Part shown: piece by piece, positions 1 to 12,001 of the stretch | How the letters are laid out: the number at the start of each line of letters is the position of its first letter | Numbering within the stretch: the stretch's first letter is position 1 | DNA from: Pseudopyrenochaeta lycopersici | Taxonomy: Eukaryota; Ascomycota; Dothideomycetes; Pleosporales; Pseudopyrenochaetaceae | DNA length: 64,000 nt | Reading direction: 5' to 3' | Assembly: GCA_003313425.1 (NCBI GenBank) | Contig: NHZP01000018.1 | Span: forward strand, 992,001 to 1,056,000 | Position numbers and translations under genes: made by a program | The notes under the pieces: generated by a model | The model's input: only the letters and a program-made list of their open reading frames with translations | Told to the model about the DNA's origin: nothing | The model's database searches: none

Positions 1-2
1 CA

Positions 3-3000
3 GGACATTTTGCTTAGAGAGCCAGCACCACACTACTGTCGCAGCCTCTAACTAGCGACATAGCTGATCCACTCGCTACTAGGGCAGACACCCTATTAAC
101 GGACGACCAGGAAGTTATCAAAACTACTAAGGTCGAGAACCGCCGCTAAAATCCACCCGCGGCTGCTTCATTAAAACAGGGAGCGACTAGCCTACCATAA
201 ACTACAGACTAACTACTAGTTAGGAATGACCCTACTGGCGGCTTTACTAGCTTTCTGTAACAACACAGACTATCTAGTAATTAGCTATTGGTCCCGCTAG
301 GGGCGGGAACTGAATAGATTACTGAAACGGAAGAACTATTAGAAGAGGAGTTATTATTCACGCCTGAAATACTAGGCGGCTTTGGGTCCTCGACTTAACA
401 CAGGCCCCTAACCTTACTAACTCGTCTACTAATATCTGTAGTATTAAGGCCTGCTTGATAGACTTAGGCTCTACCGTAGGTAGGCAACATAACCCGCAAC
501 GTAGGTTAAGTTTCTACACCTAACTATCCAGCCCTCTAGCTGATTGGCGAAAGGCCTCCTGCGACAGCTACCCTAGGCCCGTTACATCCAGGCCCGTCAC
601 ATCAGCACTCACACTATAGAACCGCATTACAGACTTCCTTAACCTAACGCAGATTGGGAGAACTACACGCCTTTAACATGCAGTAACGGTCTGAGCTCTA
701 AGATTACTTTAAAGTAGTTAGTTCTACAGTCTAAAAGAATCTGAGGGAATTAACACTAGCGATAGTTAAAGCCGCTGTATATTTATTAGCTATGCAGACT
801 GCTGTTGGAAATGACGTGCTCTAGGACCTGCAAGGACCTATTCAGACACTTGTCTAAGGCCTAGAATCACGCCTTAGTAAAATTGCTTAGGATACTAAAA
901 CGAGATTTTAGGATCTTCTGGAGGAAGCGACCTAGCGCTTATACACCCGCCGGGCGTTAAGGAATCTCTTACCCCTCTGCTAGCGATCACGTCGCGATAA
1001 GTATACTAAGGAGCCAGCTCCGTAATCTTACCTCGCTAGAGAACTACAGCTCTACTATATGTCTGGAGCATTACTAACCTAGGCGGCTAGCCAATATACG
1101 CAGCTATCTCCTCCTCTGCCGGCGAGGATAGCGCCAAATCCCCCTTGTTTTCAACCTTACGAGAGACCATCAGCGTATCGTTACGAGCAGCCACCGGCGA
1201 TGACCACTAGCCTATCACCGCGCGTCTCACTAGCCTCACCTGTACAGTATTAATCTGCCTGCGCGGAACGCGAGACTCGCAATTTTTACACTAGACCTGC
1301 AAGGGAGCAGCCCTTTACGCGGACTATAGCAGACCACCCCTAGGAATAGCGAGACGGCGTACAGCGACAACTAAGCTAGTACCAAGATAACTAACAATAG
1401 GGAAATCAGCTGCTAACGCGCCGAACAGCGGCTCTAGGACACGCAGATAGCTAGTTCCCTAACTACGCCCAGCATGGTGGCTTAAACCTTCTAGCAACTG
1501 CGCAAACTGAGAGACCGCTCTTAACTTAGATAATGGCGGCTGCCTACCCTAGAGGCAGAATAGAGGACTGTAGAGACGACTACTATACTACCTTCCCCTT
1601 AGACGACGAAATAAACGCCATCTACATAAGGGTAAAAAGGATAGGAGGAGAAGCAAAATTCCATCCCGACGACGTAGGCTACTTCAACCCCACCATACAA
1701 TACCCAGACAAGAACGGAATGGCCACAGACAAAGGCAAAGCTAGTTTCAAACACGTGCGAGACTTCATCTAGTCAGCAGAAGCGGCGCTTCTGACATGCC
1801 CTAACTACGTAGTAAGGGGACACCTGTTTAAGTGTCTCCGCGGTAAGGCTCTCTAATAGTACAACTTATAAGTGCCTAAAGGAGCCAAGAACTAGGTCCG
1901 TAGCGGTCACGGGCTAGACAACTGGAAATCGCTGCTAAACAGTAAATTCGCCCCACGAATAGCAGAGTCCTATCGCAACTTAGAATCGCTGCGATACACT
2001 ATTAAGGACATGCAGGCTGGCAGATCTATATCTGCCTTCGCGAACGAAGTAGTGCGAGCACTAAAAGACACCAGGCATAACAACTAAGCTAGAGACGAAC
2101 AGAAATGGATGGTCGCCATCTTCAGCAAACTAGATTACGACTTCCAGCTGACAGTTACTAACCTAACAACAGACGCAGTCAGTTTCTATTACTTTATAAA
2201 GCAGCTTGAGGATCAAGCACAAATTTAGAAGTAAAAGTATAAGTTAAACTAAAGTAGGTATTCCTCTTCTACATTTCTGTCGAATGCAAGGTACAGAAGA
2301 CTATTACAGTTCCAAAGCCGTGGACTAGCCACAATAAGAAACTATGGCGGAACGACCGGTTACTAATCGCAGTATCAGCAGACAACTAAGCAAAACGTGA
2401 AACCTGACGGAAATTAACAGCAAAGAAACGACCGCAAGAGAGTACAGCCAAGTATCTAGCCCGCGGCTGTCCCTCTAAAAGGGTACGCTTCCCTAAACTA
2501 ATCAAATCTGAACTATCGCGATTTCCATTAACTAAGAGCACAGCCGTTTGTCCGCGGAAGCGGCGGTTTCTACTAAAATGCCTAGAAAGCATACTACAAC
2601 AATGCAGAAGAGGCGACGTTAGAAGAAAAGGCATAAGACTTGTAAGGGGCAGCCACCTTGCTAGGAGATAGCAGTCCGAAGGAGGATCTAGATAACAGCT
2701 AGCTATCGGCAAGTAACTATATACTGGAACCATTTCGAATGCCGGAATTTGACGAGGACAGCATCAACCCAGCCCGCTTTGTGGGAATAGCCCTCTATAA
2801 GCTTACCTTTTAGAATTTCCCGTCATAATAAGAAGCTAACGAGGATGTTATCGCATTAGGCAGGAACAAATTAAAGGACTGTAAGAAGTGCGGAGAAAGT
2901 TTTCCCTTACAGAACAAGTTGTGGAAGCATATTAAAGAAAAAGGACACCATATGTCACCAGCCATCCAACCCGCGGACGGCGGTACGCAGACAACACAAC

Positions 3001-3014
3001 TAAAAAACTATTAG
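3..3014 (+). pseudogene. H Gag-like polyprotein, stop-riddled
   Basis: One frame runs from the window edge to the TAG at 3012-3014, interrupted only by TAA/TAG/TGA. The best preserved stretches are 1533-1772 (79 codons) and about 1920-2220. Near the end (2880-2953) is a zinc-finger-like motif, CKKCGESF followed by a His pair spaced as LWKHIKEKGH (C-x2-C ... H-x5-H), of the type seen at the Gag-protease border of some fungal gypsy elements. The product would be the structural capsid/nucleocapsid protein of the retrotransposon. More than 1000 codons is long for a gypsy gag. The true start is outside the window. The frame stops just after a slippery heptamer, and pol continues in the -1 frame. 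The capsid assignment rests on position and the finger, not on a sequence match. Confidence 0.6.
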
Positions 3015-3030
3015 GCCTCACCCTAGTGAG
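3002..3030 (+). other. Probable -1 programmed ribosomal frameshift signal between gag and pol of H
   Basis: The heptamer A AAA AAC sits at 3002-3008 in the gag frame (codons CTA AAA AAC). The zero frame meets TAT TAG at once (TAG 3012-3014). A -1 slip makes the next codon start at 3008, which is exactly the frame of the protease. A perfect 5-bp hairpin, CTCAC-CCTA-GTGAG, occupies 3017-3030, 8 nt downstream, which is normal spacing for such signals. RIP-type changes could have altered this stretch, so the TAG itself may be secondary. Confidence 0.55.
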
Positions 3031-6000
3031 TAAGACCCCGTGTACACCAGACGACAGCGCGAACAGCGTTATCAACACGGCGTTAGACACCGCCCCCAGG
3101 CCACATTAAGGGCGGTTCATAACAAACCTTACAGAAAATATACCTATTATACATTTATCAAATAAGAAACTAAAAGAATTAGCAATCACCTAGAGAAGAT
3201 AGTAGTACCTTCAGGTAACAGCAAAATTCGCACCAGACGGCTGTCCTACAGTTATCACACCAGATACTGGAGCATCCGTCACCCTTATAGATGGCGGATT
3301 TCTTAAAACATACCTACTACACGCAGAGATATTACAATATAAGAAGCCGCTTACCGTGAAAGGTATAGGCGAACAATACTATTAAACGCAGTCCTATGTG
3401 CAGGAATGGATTTACTTGCCAGGAATAGACACTGCAGGAAATCCTGTGTGCGCAGCCATCCGCGCGAACATGCGGATTGTCCAAGACCTATCGCTAGGCC
3501 TACTGCTTAGAATAGACGTGCTTGGACCAGAGCACGCAGTTATAAACATGAAAGATGGAACTATAACCTTCCCGAAATGCTAAGACGTGGTAGTGCCTGT
3601 CTAAGCGCATACTAGGCTACAATCACGAATGGCGCCAGCTAAAGCAACGGCAGCGGCTGACACTGTTATTACTGTAAACACCGCGTAATATATACCTATC
3701 TAGTTTAACCGCAAGCCATCAAAAGACTACGACCTCGAGTTCCGCTCGTAGGGGTCCGCGTCTAAACCATACCAGGCCACAGGCTATACAGCATTCATGA
3801 CATTAGACATAAAACACGCGCTCTACCGCAATAACACAGCCACTCTAGTCATGATACGGCGGAACGCTCGCCTCAGATACGTTGTCTCTTTAGACATAGA
3901 CAGGGCGTACCAGGTTTACTATAAGCTAGCAGTGGGGGCTGCTTTCGGAGGGATCCGCGAAGCGGACGAGGAGACTATCCTTAATAACGGTATGTATATA
4001 TATAGAGACGCAGATTTAGCAGAAGCTTAAGAGCTGTAGAAAGTTTGCGCAGAGTATCTAATCCTGTTCAGCGACCACGGAACCACTGTGGACATACCGC
4101 CAGAACGACATATGCGCATACCTCTTATCCCAGGATAGGAGAACGTTAAGCTAAACATTAAGCTATATCCGCTTACCCTAGAAGAATGAGGCATAGTAAA
4201 TAATACCTTTAATAAGCTGCACGGCTAAGCTAAGATGTCCTAGGCAACCTAAGGGACCCACTTTAGCTGTCCAGTCTTTGTAGCTTAGAAAACTGTAGTG
4301 GACAGCAACAGCAAGGTCAGCCGCAAAGGCCAACCTATGGTTAACCTCCGCGCACTGAACGACGCGGTAGTCAAGGACTTATACCTACTAAGGCCACAGG
4401 CAGACATTATCCAGCAGCTTAAAGGAGCCACGCATATATCAGTCATCAACGGCGTGTCCTTCTTCTACCAATAGCTAATCGCAGAACAAGATCGCTACAA
4501 ACTAGCGATCAATTCACACAGAGGACAGGAACTTTTGCATGTAGCAATTATAGGATACGTCAATTCTATACAACACGTCCAGCGACAGATAGAACACATC
4601 GTTCACGACCTCCCCTTCGTACGAGTATATGTCGACGACTTCGTCATATACTTAAACAGCCTTACAGAACACAAGCAGCACCTGCACCAAACCTTTCAGC
4701 AGTTAGACAAGCTCCGTTTCTCGCTAAACCCTAGGAAATGCTACATTAGCTATCCTAGCGTCACCTTGCTGGGAAGAAAAGTCGATTAGTTCGGTCTGTC
4801 GTCAACATCCGAACGAATCGCAGCCATTCAAAACATTTAATTCCCAAAAACAGCCACACAGCTAGAGATATACATAGGCAAGGCCGGATACATAAGAGAC
4901 AAGTGCCTATACTATGCCTAGTTGGCTGCTCCACTTAAGGACCTCAAGACTAAGCTGCTGAAATCTGCGCCCCCTGGCAAGTTTAAAAGGAAGCGACACA
5001 GAGATTATATCCTGATTAAGGAAAATGCGAAGCTGCGGCTAGCCTTTAACACTATTTAACAAACATTAAGTAGGGACATTAAGCTCTATTATCTAGATTC
5101 TAAGCGTCCGCTTTATATAGAGGTAGACGCTTTAAAGGAATACAGTTTCGGCGTTTTTATGTATCACGTGAAGGACGACCTAGAGCCAGAACTTATAGCG
5201 GTTCCAGCTCCTACTAGATTTAAAGGAATGGAAAATGGACCTACAGCCTAGCTTAAAAAGGTTAAGGATTTTGCGGAAGGATCTATACAGCTAATTCTTT
5301 TTCTTTTAAAGCGTTTATTACTAGCGGAGACTAGATACTTTGTGACTAAGCTAGAAATATTAGCTATAGTCTGGGCAGCACAGAAATTAAGACATACTAT
5401 AGCAGCAGCCCCACAATACTATATCTTTACTAACCACTCCGCGGTTACCGCTATAGCTTAATAACGATTGCTCACCTTAAGCTTAGCCGACCGCCTAAAC
5501 CTTAGGCTGATCTGTTGCGCGTAATACCTACAGCAGTTCCCTAACCTCTAAGTGCGATACCGCCCTAGTCGAACCCACTTCGTACCAGACGCCCTTAGCC
5601 GCCTGCTGGGGTTGCCAGCGGTCTCTAATAAGAAAACTAACATCCTTAAAGACCTCGAATACGCCTACATAACTATGCGACGCAGCCATAAATACTAAGC
5701 ACGGCGGCATCAACACAAGCGGGGCACGGGGACGCGCCCTACCATCGCGCACGACCTTAAGCATAGCGTCGAACACTACCTTAACTTTAACGTCGTAAAA
5801 GAAATGAGTACGCTAACTATAAACCAGCGCTGCTTAACCAAGAACCTAGACGACGCGCATTCCTGCGCTTACGCATTCAACGCGGTGGTAGTTAGCCTAG
5901 CAGACAAGTTTAAAGCTAAGCTTAGGAAAGCATACTATGACGACCCTGACTTCAAAAAAGTCCTCGCAGTTATTAAGGGCGACTTTAATAAATAATAAGA

Positions 6001-7762
6001 TAGTAAGGACTACAGGAATAGAGTAGATGCTAACAGCGCAGTCCATAAACGAGGAAGACCGTTAAGAGGACTAAACTTCATCCTTAAAGACGACCTCCTC
6101 TACTACTGCGACAGCCTTAACAGTATAGAGCGGCTGTGCATCCTAAAAAGCATGGCACAGGAAGTCTTCTAGCAAGCTTACGACAAGCATTTCTATTAAG
6201 GATACTACTATACCTATAACCGCCTTCAACAATCTATGTATATACCTAGTATAGCGAAAGCCTTAAAAGCATATATTAAATGGTGCCCCTAGTGCATTTA
6301 ATGCAGAACAGAACGCCACCAGCCCTACGGAGCGCTTAAGCCTATCCCCGCGCCTAAAGTTCTACACTTGATTATCGCAATCAACATCGTCACCGGCCTG
6401 CTAGCGAGCAGCAAGGGCTATGACGCTATTCTTACAGCCACCTGCAAAACTACAAAGCGAGTGTTAATTATCCTAGGTATGACAGACTGGTTAGCCGCCG
6501 ATTAGGGAGCAGGGCTGCTTGAGCACCTGATTAATCACGAATAGGGGCTCCTAACCGGGGTTATTTCTAACCAAGATCCTCGCTTTCTGAGCGAACTATG
6601 GCAGCGGATGTTCGAGAAACTTGGCGTCCGCTACCTGACTACAACTGCCTGGCACCCACAGTCAGACGGTCAATCGGAACGAACAAACCAGACCATCGAA
6701 ATCGCTCTGCGATACTACTGCACCGCCAACCCTAACTCGGACTGGCTAGACGCGATACTATACATCAAATTTGCCCTTAACACTTTACCTAACGCGTCCA
6801 CAGGCGTCACGCCAATGCAACAGATACAAGGCTTCAACCCGCGCGACGCGCTGAACGCCATCGCAGACCTTTTAGTCCAAGACTATAAAAGCTTGCAACA
6901 GCAATTTTAAGAAATAGCCTAAGAGGCTCTCTCCTTCGCAGCCATCTTAATAAAGCACCGATATGACTCTAAACACAAGCCCCTCAAGCTAAAGCCAGGC
7001 GACTAGGTAACGCTGAGGTACCATCACAGATATCGGACATTAGGACACCTTAATAAAAAGGTCAGCTTTTAGAGGTCGAGCCCGCTAAAGGTCCTTAGTA
7101 AGGTTAGCGACAACGCCTACCGGCTGGAGCTCCCGGACAATCTCAAGATACACCTAGTAGTATTAGTATAATAGCTAGAGCTACTCCCGAAAGGAAGCGA
7201 CCCCTATAGACGAACTATTAAGACCCGCCAGGAACTAGTAGACTCGGCTGCTAACGAATATCCAGAATATAAGATAGAAAGACTGTTGTCACGACGGATT
7301 AGCCGCAAGACAGGCCAACGTGAATATCTCGTCAGGTGGAAAGGTTAGGGATCGGTTCACAATCAATGGTACGCATTAGACCAGCTAGATAGAGCCCCAG
7401 AGGCCGTGGCAGAATACGATGCCCTTTATCCAGAGACTCTGGATAAACAACTAGCTCGCGAAGCCTTCGTAAAAAGATATAGAAGTAAAGGAAATTGCAC
7501 TAGGAGGACAACCGGCAACCAGCCCATCGCGGAATTAATAGCGGCTCCCCTAGATCAAGCGGCTACTCCCGGCCCGACCAATTAACTAGAGCGACAGCCA
7601 CCCCCCGTCACGACGGCTCCAAGACCACCAACCCCGGACATCAGCTAGCGAGGCAGACGACAGCCGCGCCGACGAACAAGAGCGGAGCGACGTCCTTAGC
7701 GAAAGAATGTTAGGGCGAAAGAATGTTAGGGCGACTGCACACGAAACTATCTAAGGATTTAG
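3008..7762 (+). pseudogene. pol: H Pol polyprotein: protease, RT, RNase H, integrase, chromodomain
   Basis: All domains lie in one frame with many in-frame TAA/TAG and no frameshift. The aspartic protease motif DTGAS is intact at 3263-3277. Reverse transcriptase follows, with an intact YVDD at 4628-4639 inside the open stretch 4535-4789. RNase H-like sequence lies around 5080-5700. The integrase has an HHCC-like region near 6190-6320 and a well preserved core at 6560-6910 with SNQDPRF and HPQSDGQSERTNQ, which keeps the catalytic Glu. A chromodomain (about 7265-7390; YKIERLL ... EYLVRWKG ... HNQWY) ends the protein, marking a chromovirus. Such chromodomains target integration, often to heterochromatin. 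It is inactive because of the stops. Domain identities are secure; outer limits are approximate. Confidence 0.85.
7699..7730 (+). repeat. Tandem duplication of a 16-bp unit at the end of H pol
   Basis: The unit GCGAAAGAATGTTAGG occurs twice back to back at 7699-7714 and 7715-7730, in the last codons of pol. It contains TGTTAGGG, which could mark an LTR start (7712), but no matching LTR end was found. Confidence 0.7.
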
Positions 7763-8125
7763 ACCTAACTATAATAGAAGGAAAAGAAAGGTATTAGGAA
7801 ATAATACTACAGCCTGGATAACGAGACCCTTGTTAAGAAGGAACAGCTATAACCTCTTTGCGCGGCGAATTAGGTATTTTACTTCTAGCTATATTTAGAT
7901 TAGCGTTACTATATTAGCAGCATTCTATAGACAGGTGGAACTGCTGTAACCCCTTGAGGCAACAGTTTAGCGATATAGACTTACTATATAGGAACTGCGC
8001 TGCAGCCCTTACAGAGAACAGCCATCAAGCCTGCTACAGGCTGTTCTAAAGACACCCCTACCTTTACCTTAAAGCCGTGACTAGATCGAAGCCTGCTACT
8101 GCAGGCAGCCTATACTTACCTAATA

Positions 8126-8470
8126 AACAGCCACTACGCCTACTACGAGCTGCTCCTGAAAGACTCTCTACCTTTACCTGACAGCGAAGCAGCTGCTGGA
8201 GCCGCCCTTAATGCTCTCACCTCGCGCATATATTTAACTAGCGCACACTAAGCTCTACTACCTGACCTACTGCAGGCAGCCTATACTCCCACTATCTAGC
8301 CTACAAACTACCCTGCGCACACCTAACGAACAGCTACTACGCCTACTACGGGCTGCTCCTAAAAGACTCTCTACTTTTACCTAACAGCGAAGTAGCTGCA
8401 GGAGCCGCCCTTAATACTCTTACCTCGCGCATACATTTAACTAGCGCACACTGAGCTCTACCACCCGACC
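8126..8470 (+). repeat. Pair of about 145-bp direct repeats between pol and ORF3 of H
   Basis: Copy one starts at 8126 and copy two at 8329. They share blocks such as CTACGCCTACTACG, AAAGACTCTCTAC, GAGCCGCCCTTAAT and TTAACTAGCGCACACT, and differ mostly by C/T and G/A changes. A shorter shared lead, CTGCAGGCAGCCTATACT, precedes both copies at different spacing. The copies fall in different reading frames, so a coding role for both is unlikely. The stretch 7763-8480 holds nothing else I recognise. Confidence 0.7.
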
Positions 8471-8480
8471 TTTAACACTA

Positions 8481-11435
8481 TACACTCCGCCTATAAACAC
8501 ACTCAACTAGTCTACCCTGCTCTACAACGTCGCGTTAAGAAACAGCTCTATTAGCCACCTGAGCCTTACTACAATAACAAGTCCCGCATAAGAGGCAGCT
8601 AAGGATAGCGCCGCTACTCAGCCGCGCCCTACTATAACAGCGGCTCCTGCATAACAGGATAAAACAGCGACCGGCTACATCTATAAAAGAAACTGGTACC
8701 TGTTAAACTACCCCTCTATAAGCCTGCTAGATATGCGAACCTCTTACAAAGGCAAAGTAATTTACTATAAAGAACACAGCTCGTAGGACGAGCTAGAGTA
8801 TAAACTGTCTGGCGACCTAAAAACAAACTCATACTACAACTAATATAACTACTTACTATACACAATAAAGACAATACTAATAACTAGAATACTAGGTAAT
8901 GACGCAGCTAAAGCTAAGTAATATTATTATAAAATAGCGGAACTCTTTAAGACAATAACAGAATAGTACAACGAGCTTATTAACCAGACAAATGCAGCAA
9001 AAAAATTGGCGCAGTTCTATGATAGATATGCTGAGGCACTCAAACTAAAGCACTACTGCGAAAAGGGCGCGTGGACACAGCATATGGCCGCATTTAGCAC
9101 CCACCCATCACACATCTTCGTCAACTGCCAGAAGGACGGGACTCAGCCAGCTGGACAGCCACTGCCCAATCCTATGGCGAAAAACACGACACTGCTAGTG
9201 ACCCAGACGATAACACCGGTGCAGCCACAGCCTACGCCTACAGCGACAGCAGCGACTCAGACAGAGACCCAGCCAACGATCTCAAGACAGCCGCAGCCTA
9301 CGCCTACGGCGGCGGCAACACCCAAGGCCACTGACACCGCAAGGAAAACCAATAACTGCCAGACTACCACAGAAGTAAACGCTATCCTGGAAGAAATCGG
9401 TTTATCCTCAGGATTAGCTACACCTAAGCAGCTCCAGCAGCTCTAGGAGCTAGTACAGACTACAATTAGCGCCAAAGCCGCTAAGAAACTTCAGAACCTA
9501 ACGTTTAAAATAGAAGTGGGACTTGGAATCGCTAGCCACCACGTTATGTTAATCCCGTACAGGAAAGCACCTATAATTCATCGCTACGACGGATCTACGA
9601 TCGATCCAAACCCCGCCGGAATCCTAGCACTAGAAGAAGTGGTAGACAAGCTCACAGCCACAGCACAACGCCTCAGCGGCACAACAGCTGCGGTGGCAGA
9701 ATCTATTACTAAAGAAAAGCACCACACCTATAAGATTCCACCTAGCCTAATCTCGCGCGCTTTGACTAGGCCCGACACTAACAGAAGCCAACCCAAGAAA
9801 GTACGAAAGCAATACCTAGAGGACTATAACAACGACCTAGAAATAAAATAATAGCTAACGCTAGCGCGCCAAAACCTGGCTGATCCTAACGCGACCACGG
9901 TACCGCCACTATACTAAAAAATTGCGAAGGAACCGCCAGCACAGACTAAACAACAACCTGTAAAAATAAAGAACGAGGACGAACAGCTATTAGATAAGAA
10001 GGAGGCTGCAGCGCCTAAAAGGAAAGGAAACCTAAAAAAGAAGATAGTTAAAGAGAGGAAGCAGTTCTGGCGAGAAAATAAATAAAACGGACTTATAGTG
10101 ATCCTGGAAGCTACTGAACTCGACATCGCGAGAACTCACAAATCACCCATAGGTCGCACGCTATGGCTGTGCAAGGGCATGGTGTTTCCTGACTCGGTCA
10201 GGTTTCCTAGCCAAGAAGGAGTAGGATAGCGAGCACAACAAGAAAAACTGGCGAAGTACTGCCTTAACGAACACTCGTCTGGATGGCTAGTTATGGCATC
10301 CGGCGACGTCGGAAACTGTAACGAATACGGACACTAAGACTGGACGGAAATTAACGTCTATCTACTACTACGAACTCGAATCTATTCCCTAAAGCGGGGA
10401 CACGGAATCAATAAAGAAGGAAGAGCCGTAAACAAGAACGGAAATCTTACTCTACAGCCAAACACTATCATTAACCTAGACCTTAGAGGAAAGGATATCT
10501 AGCAACCTAACTTAACCTTCTATAGGACAACTCTCCTAGTCCCTAAGCATATTAAACAGGCGTATAACACTAGAAATTAGGGGCCTATTAACTAAAAGAT
10601 CGCAAAGGTAGACTCTAAGAGATTCCTCTAAAAGAACTGAAGGGGGATAGTAATCTTTAGACCTAAATTCGCGAAGAATTCCTAATTGCTCCTAAATAAC
10701 GCCACGCTGCCCTAAGACATGAGGGACGACTCTGCAAGCAATAACCTTACTAAACTCTATGCTACACGGCTAAACTACGTCTAGGATTTTACAGACCAAC
10801 CAGACATTAGCTTAGCCAAAATCATAGGCAAGATGCTAGCTAAGATCGACAAATACCAAGAGTTAGGAATACTCTAGCCATCTAACTTCAACCCTAAGTT
10901 AGATTAGTTCACACGGACTGACGTTAAGGAATTCTATCGCTGCAACGGACTAGAATCGTTGCTTATAGACGTTAACAGGTTAACAGCCCCAGAAGTAGCC
11001 AAAGCTAACCTAAAAGGGCGAAAACGAACTAAAGCAGCTAAACTAGGCCCAGTCCTAAAGAAACAGAAAACGAACTAAACAGCCACCACTTAATTAAAGA
11101 GCGGAGCGCCTTCCACAATCGCTGAAACTGCGGAAGACGAGATAGACGACGACAACAGCCCCAGTAACGACTTCTGGCCAGCCACCGATGACGAGGATAG
11201 CGAGGAACCCGACTAAGCTGCTGCCGCCTACTAAAACAAGGGATAGGCTACAGTCAATCTACTGATACCCGCTACAGGCGCAACTAATAGCGGGCTGTTA
11301 TCCAAGAATGAGGATAAGGATCCAGAGGACGAGGATCCAGTGCGCACCTTTACGACGCTTAGCGACCCTATTGCCGATGAAATGGTTGGGGAAACTGAAC
11401 TCATGAAAGGTTACAAAGGAGGATTAATTGACTGA
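8481..11435 (+). pseudogene. H ORF3: unrecognised protein of about 980 codons downstream of pol
   Basis: One frame runs from about 8481 to the TGA at 11433-11435 with only TAA/TAG/TGA breaks at Gln-, Trp- or Arg-like positions. The longest open stretches are 9006-9446 and 9516-9851. Visible features, in order: a Tyr/Lys-rich N-terminal part (about 8680-9090), a low-complexity Pro/Thr/Gln/Ala linker with a repeated QPQPTPTA motif (about 9220-9340), a mixed alpha/beta part, a Lys-rich basic block (about 9960-10080), a central part (about 10090-10990), a basic cluster near 11010-11070 resembling a nuclear signal, and an acidic tail (about 11110-11400). No transmembrane segment or signal peptide is evident, so it does not look like an envelope protein. 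I do not recognise the family. It lies in sense orientation between pol and the presumed 3' LTR, which suggests an accessory ORF of the element. Confidence 0.55.
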
Positions 11436-12001
11436 GAAGCCGTCGCACCAGCCCGCGGCTGACTGGGCCTAGTCAAAGGATTCTAGATCTCAACCTTAAG
11501 ACCTTGCAACAAACAGCCACGGAGGGGTATATCGGCTAGGTATCTTCATGCGAGGGGATCTGGGTTTGCTTGAAAGGCTCGGCGTTTTGACTTGAAGGTT
11601 CTGTGATGAGCAGCCAACGACGACTGCTTTGGCTGGGAGGTCTTACTTGAAAGGGTTCGGCGTTCTGAATGACCACTGCTTCGCTTGGAGGACCTAGCTT
11701 CGGGATCTCTAGACTTGCTAACTAAGAGGGCCTTGCGGTGAACCGCCGGCTATAATTGCTTTGGCTGACTATCTTTGCTTAAGAGTACTGCGCTTGATTT
11801 GGAGGCTTTGCGATAGCTGCACGGATGGTTTGGCAACTCTAGCGAGCTGAGGGGCAGCAAACTGTTATAGAATGAAGGTTCCTGTGAAGGTCGCTTCTCT
11901 CTTGGCAGGGTCCAGCCATACTTGTAGCTGATAGCGGAGCTAGCTCCTACTCTTTAGCAAATACAACCGATACATGATAAACAGATTGCTCGCCCGTACC
12001 A
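11429..12001 (+). repeat. Candidate 3' LTR of element H
   Basis: A purine-rich tract (about 11416-11426, AAAGGAGGA) precedes TGACTGAGAAGC at 11429, and the stretch ends ...CCGTACCA at 12001, just where A-family gypsy sequence begins. It is GC-richer than its right neighbour and has no coding frame. The 5' partner is outside the window, so both ends are guesses from TG...CA, the tract and the junction. Confidence 0.35.

Larger units (their letters stand above)
1..12001 (+). mobile_element. Ty3/gypsy chromovirus 'H', mildly RIPed, 5' end outside window
   Basis: Gag, Pol and a third ORF follow one another on the plus strand with only in-frame stops between recognisable blocks, so this is one long retrotransposon body. 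The 5' LTR and start of gag lie left of the window. The stops are almost all TAA/TAG where Gln or Trp is expected, as RIP produces. GC content and CpA are higher than in the other gypsy copies, so H looks younger or less exposed to RIP. At about 12,002 the sequence changes to the 3' internal part of an A-family gypsy, which suggests H inserted into that copy. The right boundary is inferred from this junction, not from a matching LTR pair, so its exact base is uncertain. If the 3' LTR instead starts near 7,712, the third ORF would belong to something else. Confidence 0.75.

Noticed and set aside
2386..2733. 115-codon minus-strand ORF.
   Set aside because: Shadow of the H gag frame, which is continuous on the plus strand here.
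9914..10126. 70-codon minus-strand ORF.
   Set aside because: Shadow of the Lys-rich part of H ORF3 (AAG/AAA read backwards gives Leu/Phe/Ser runs).
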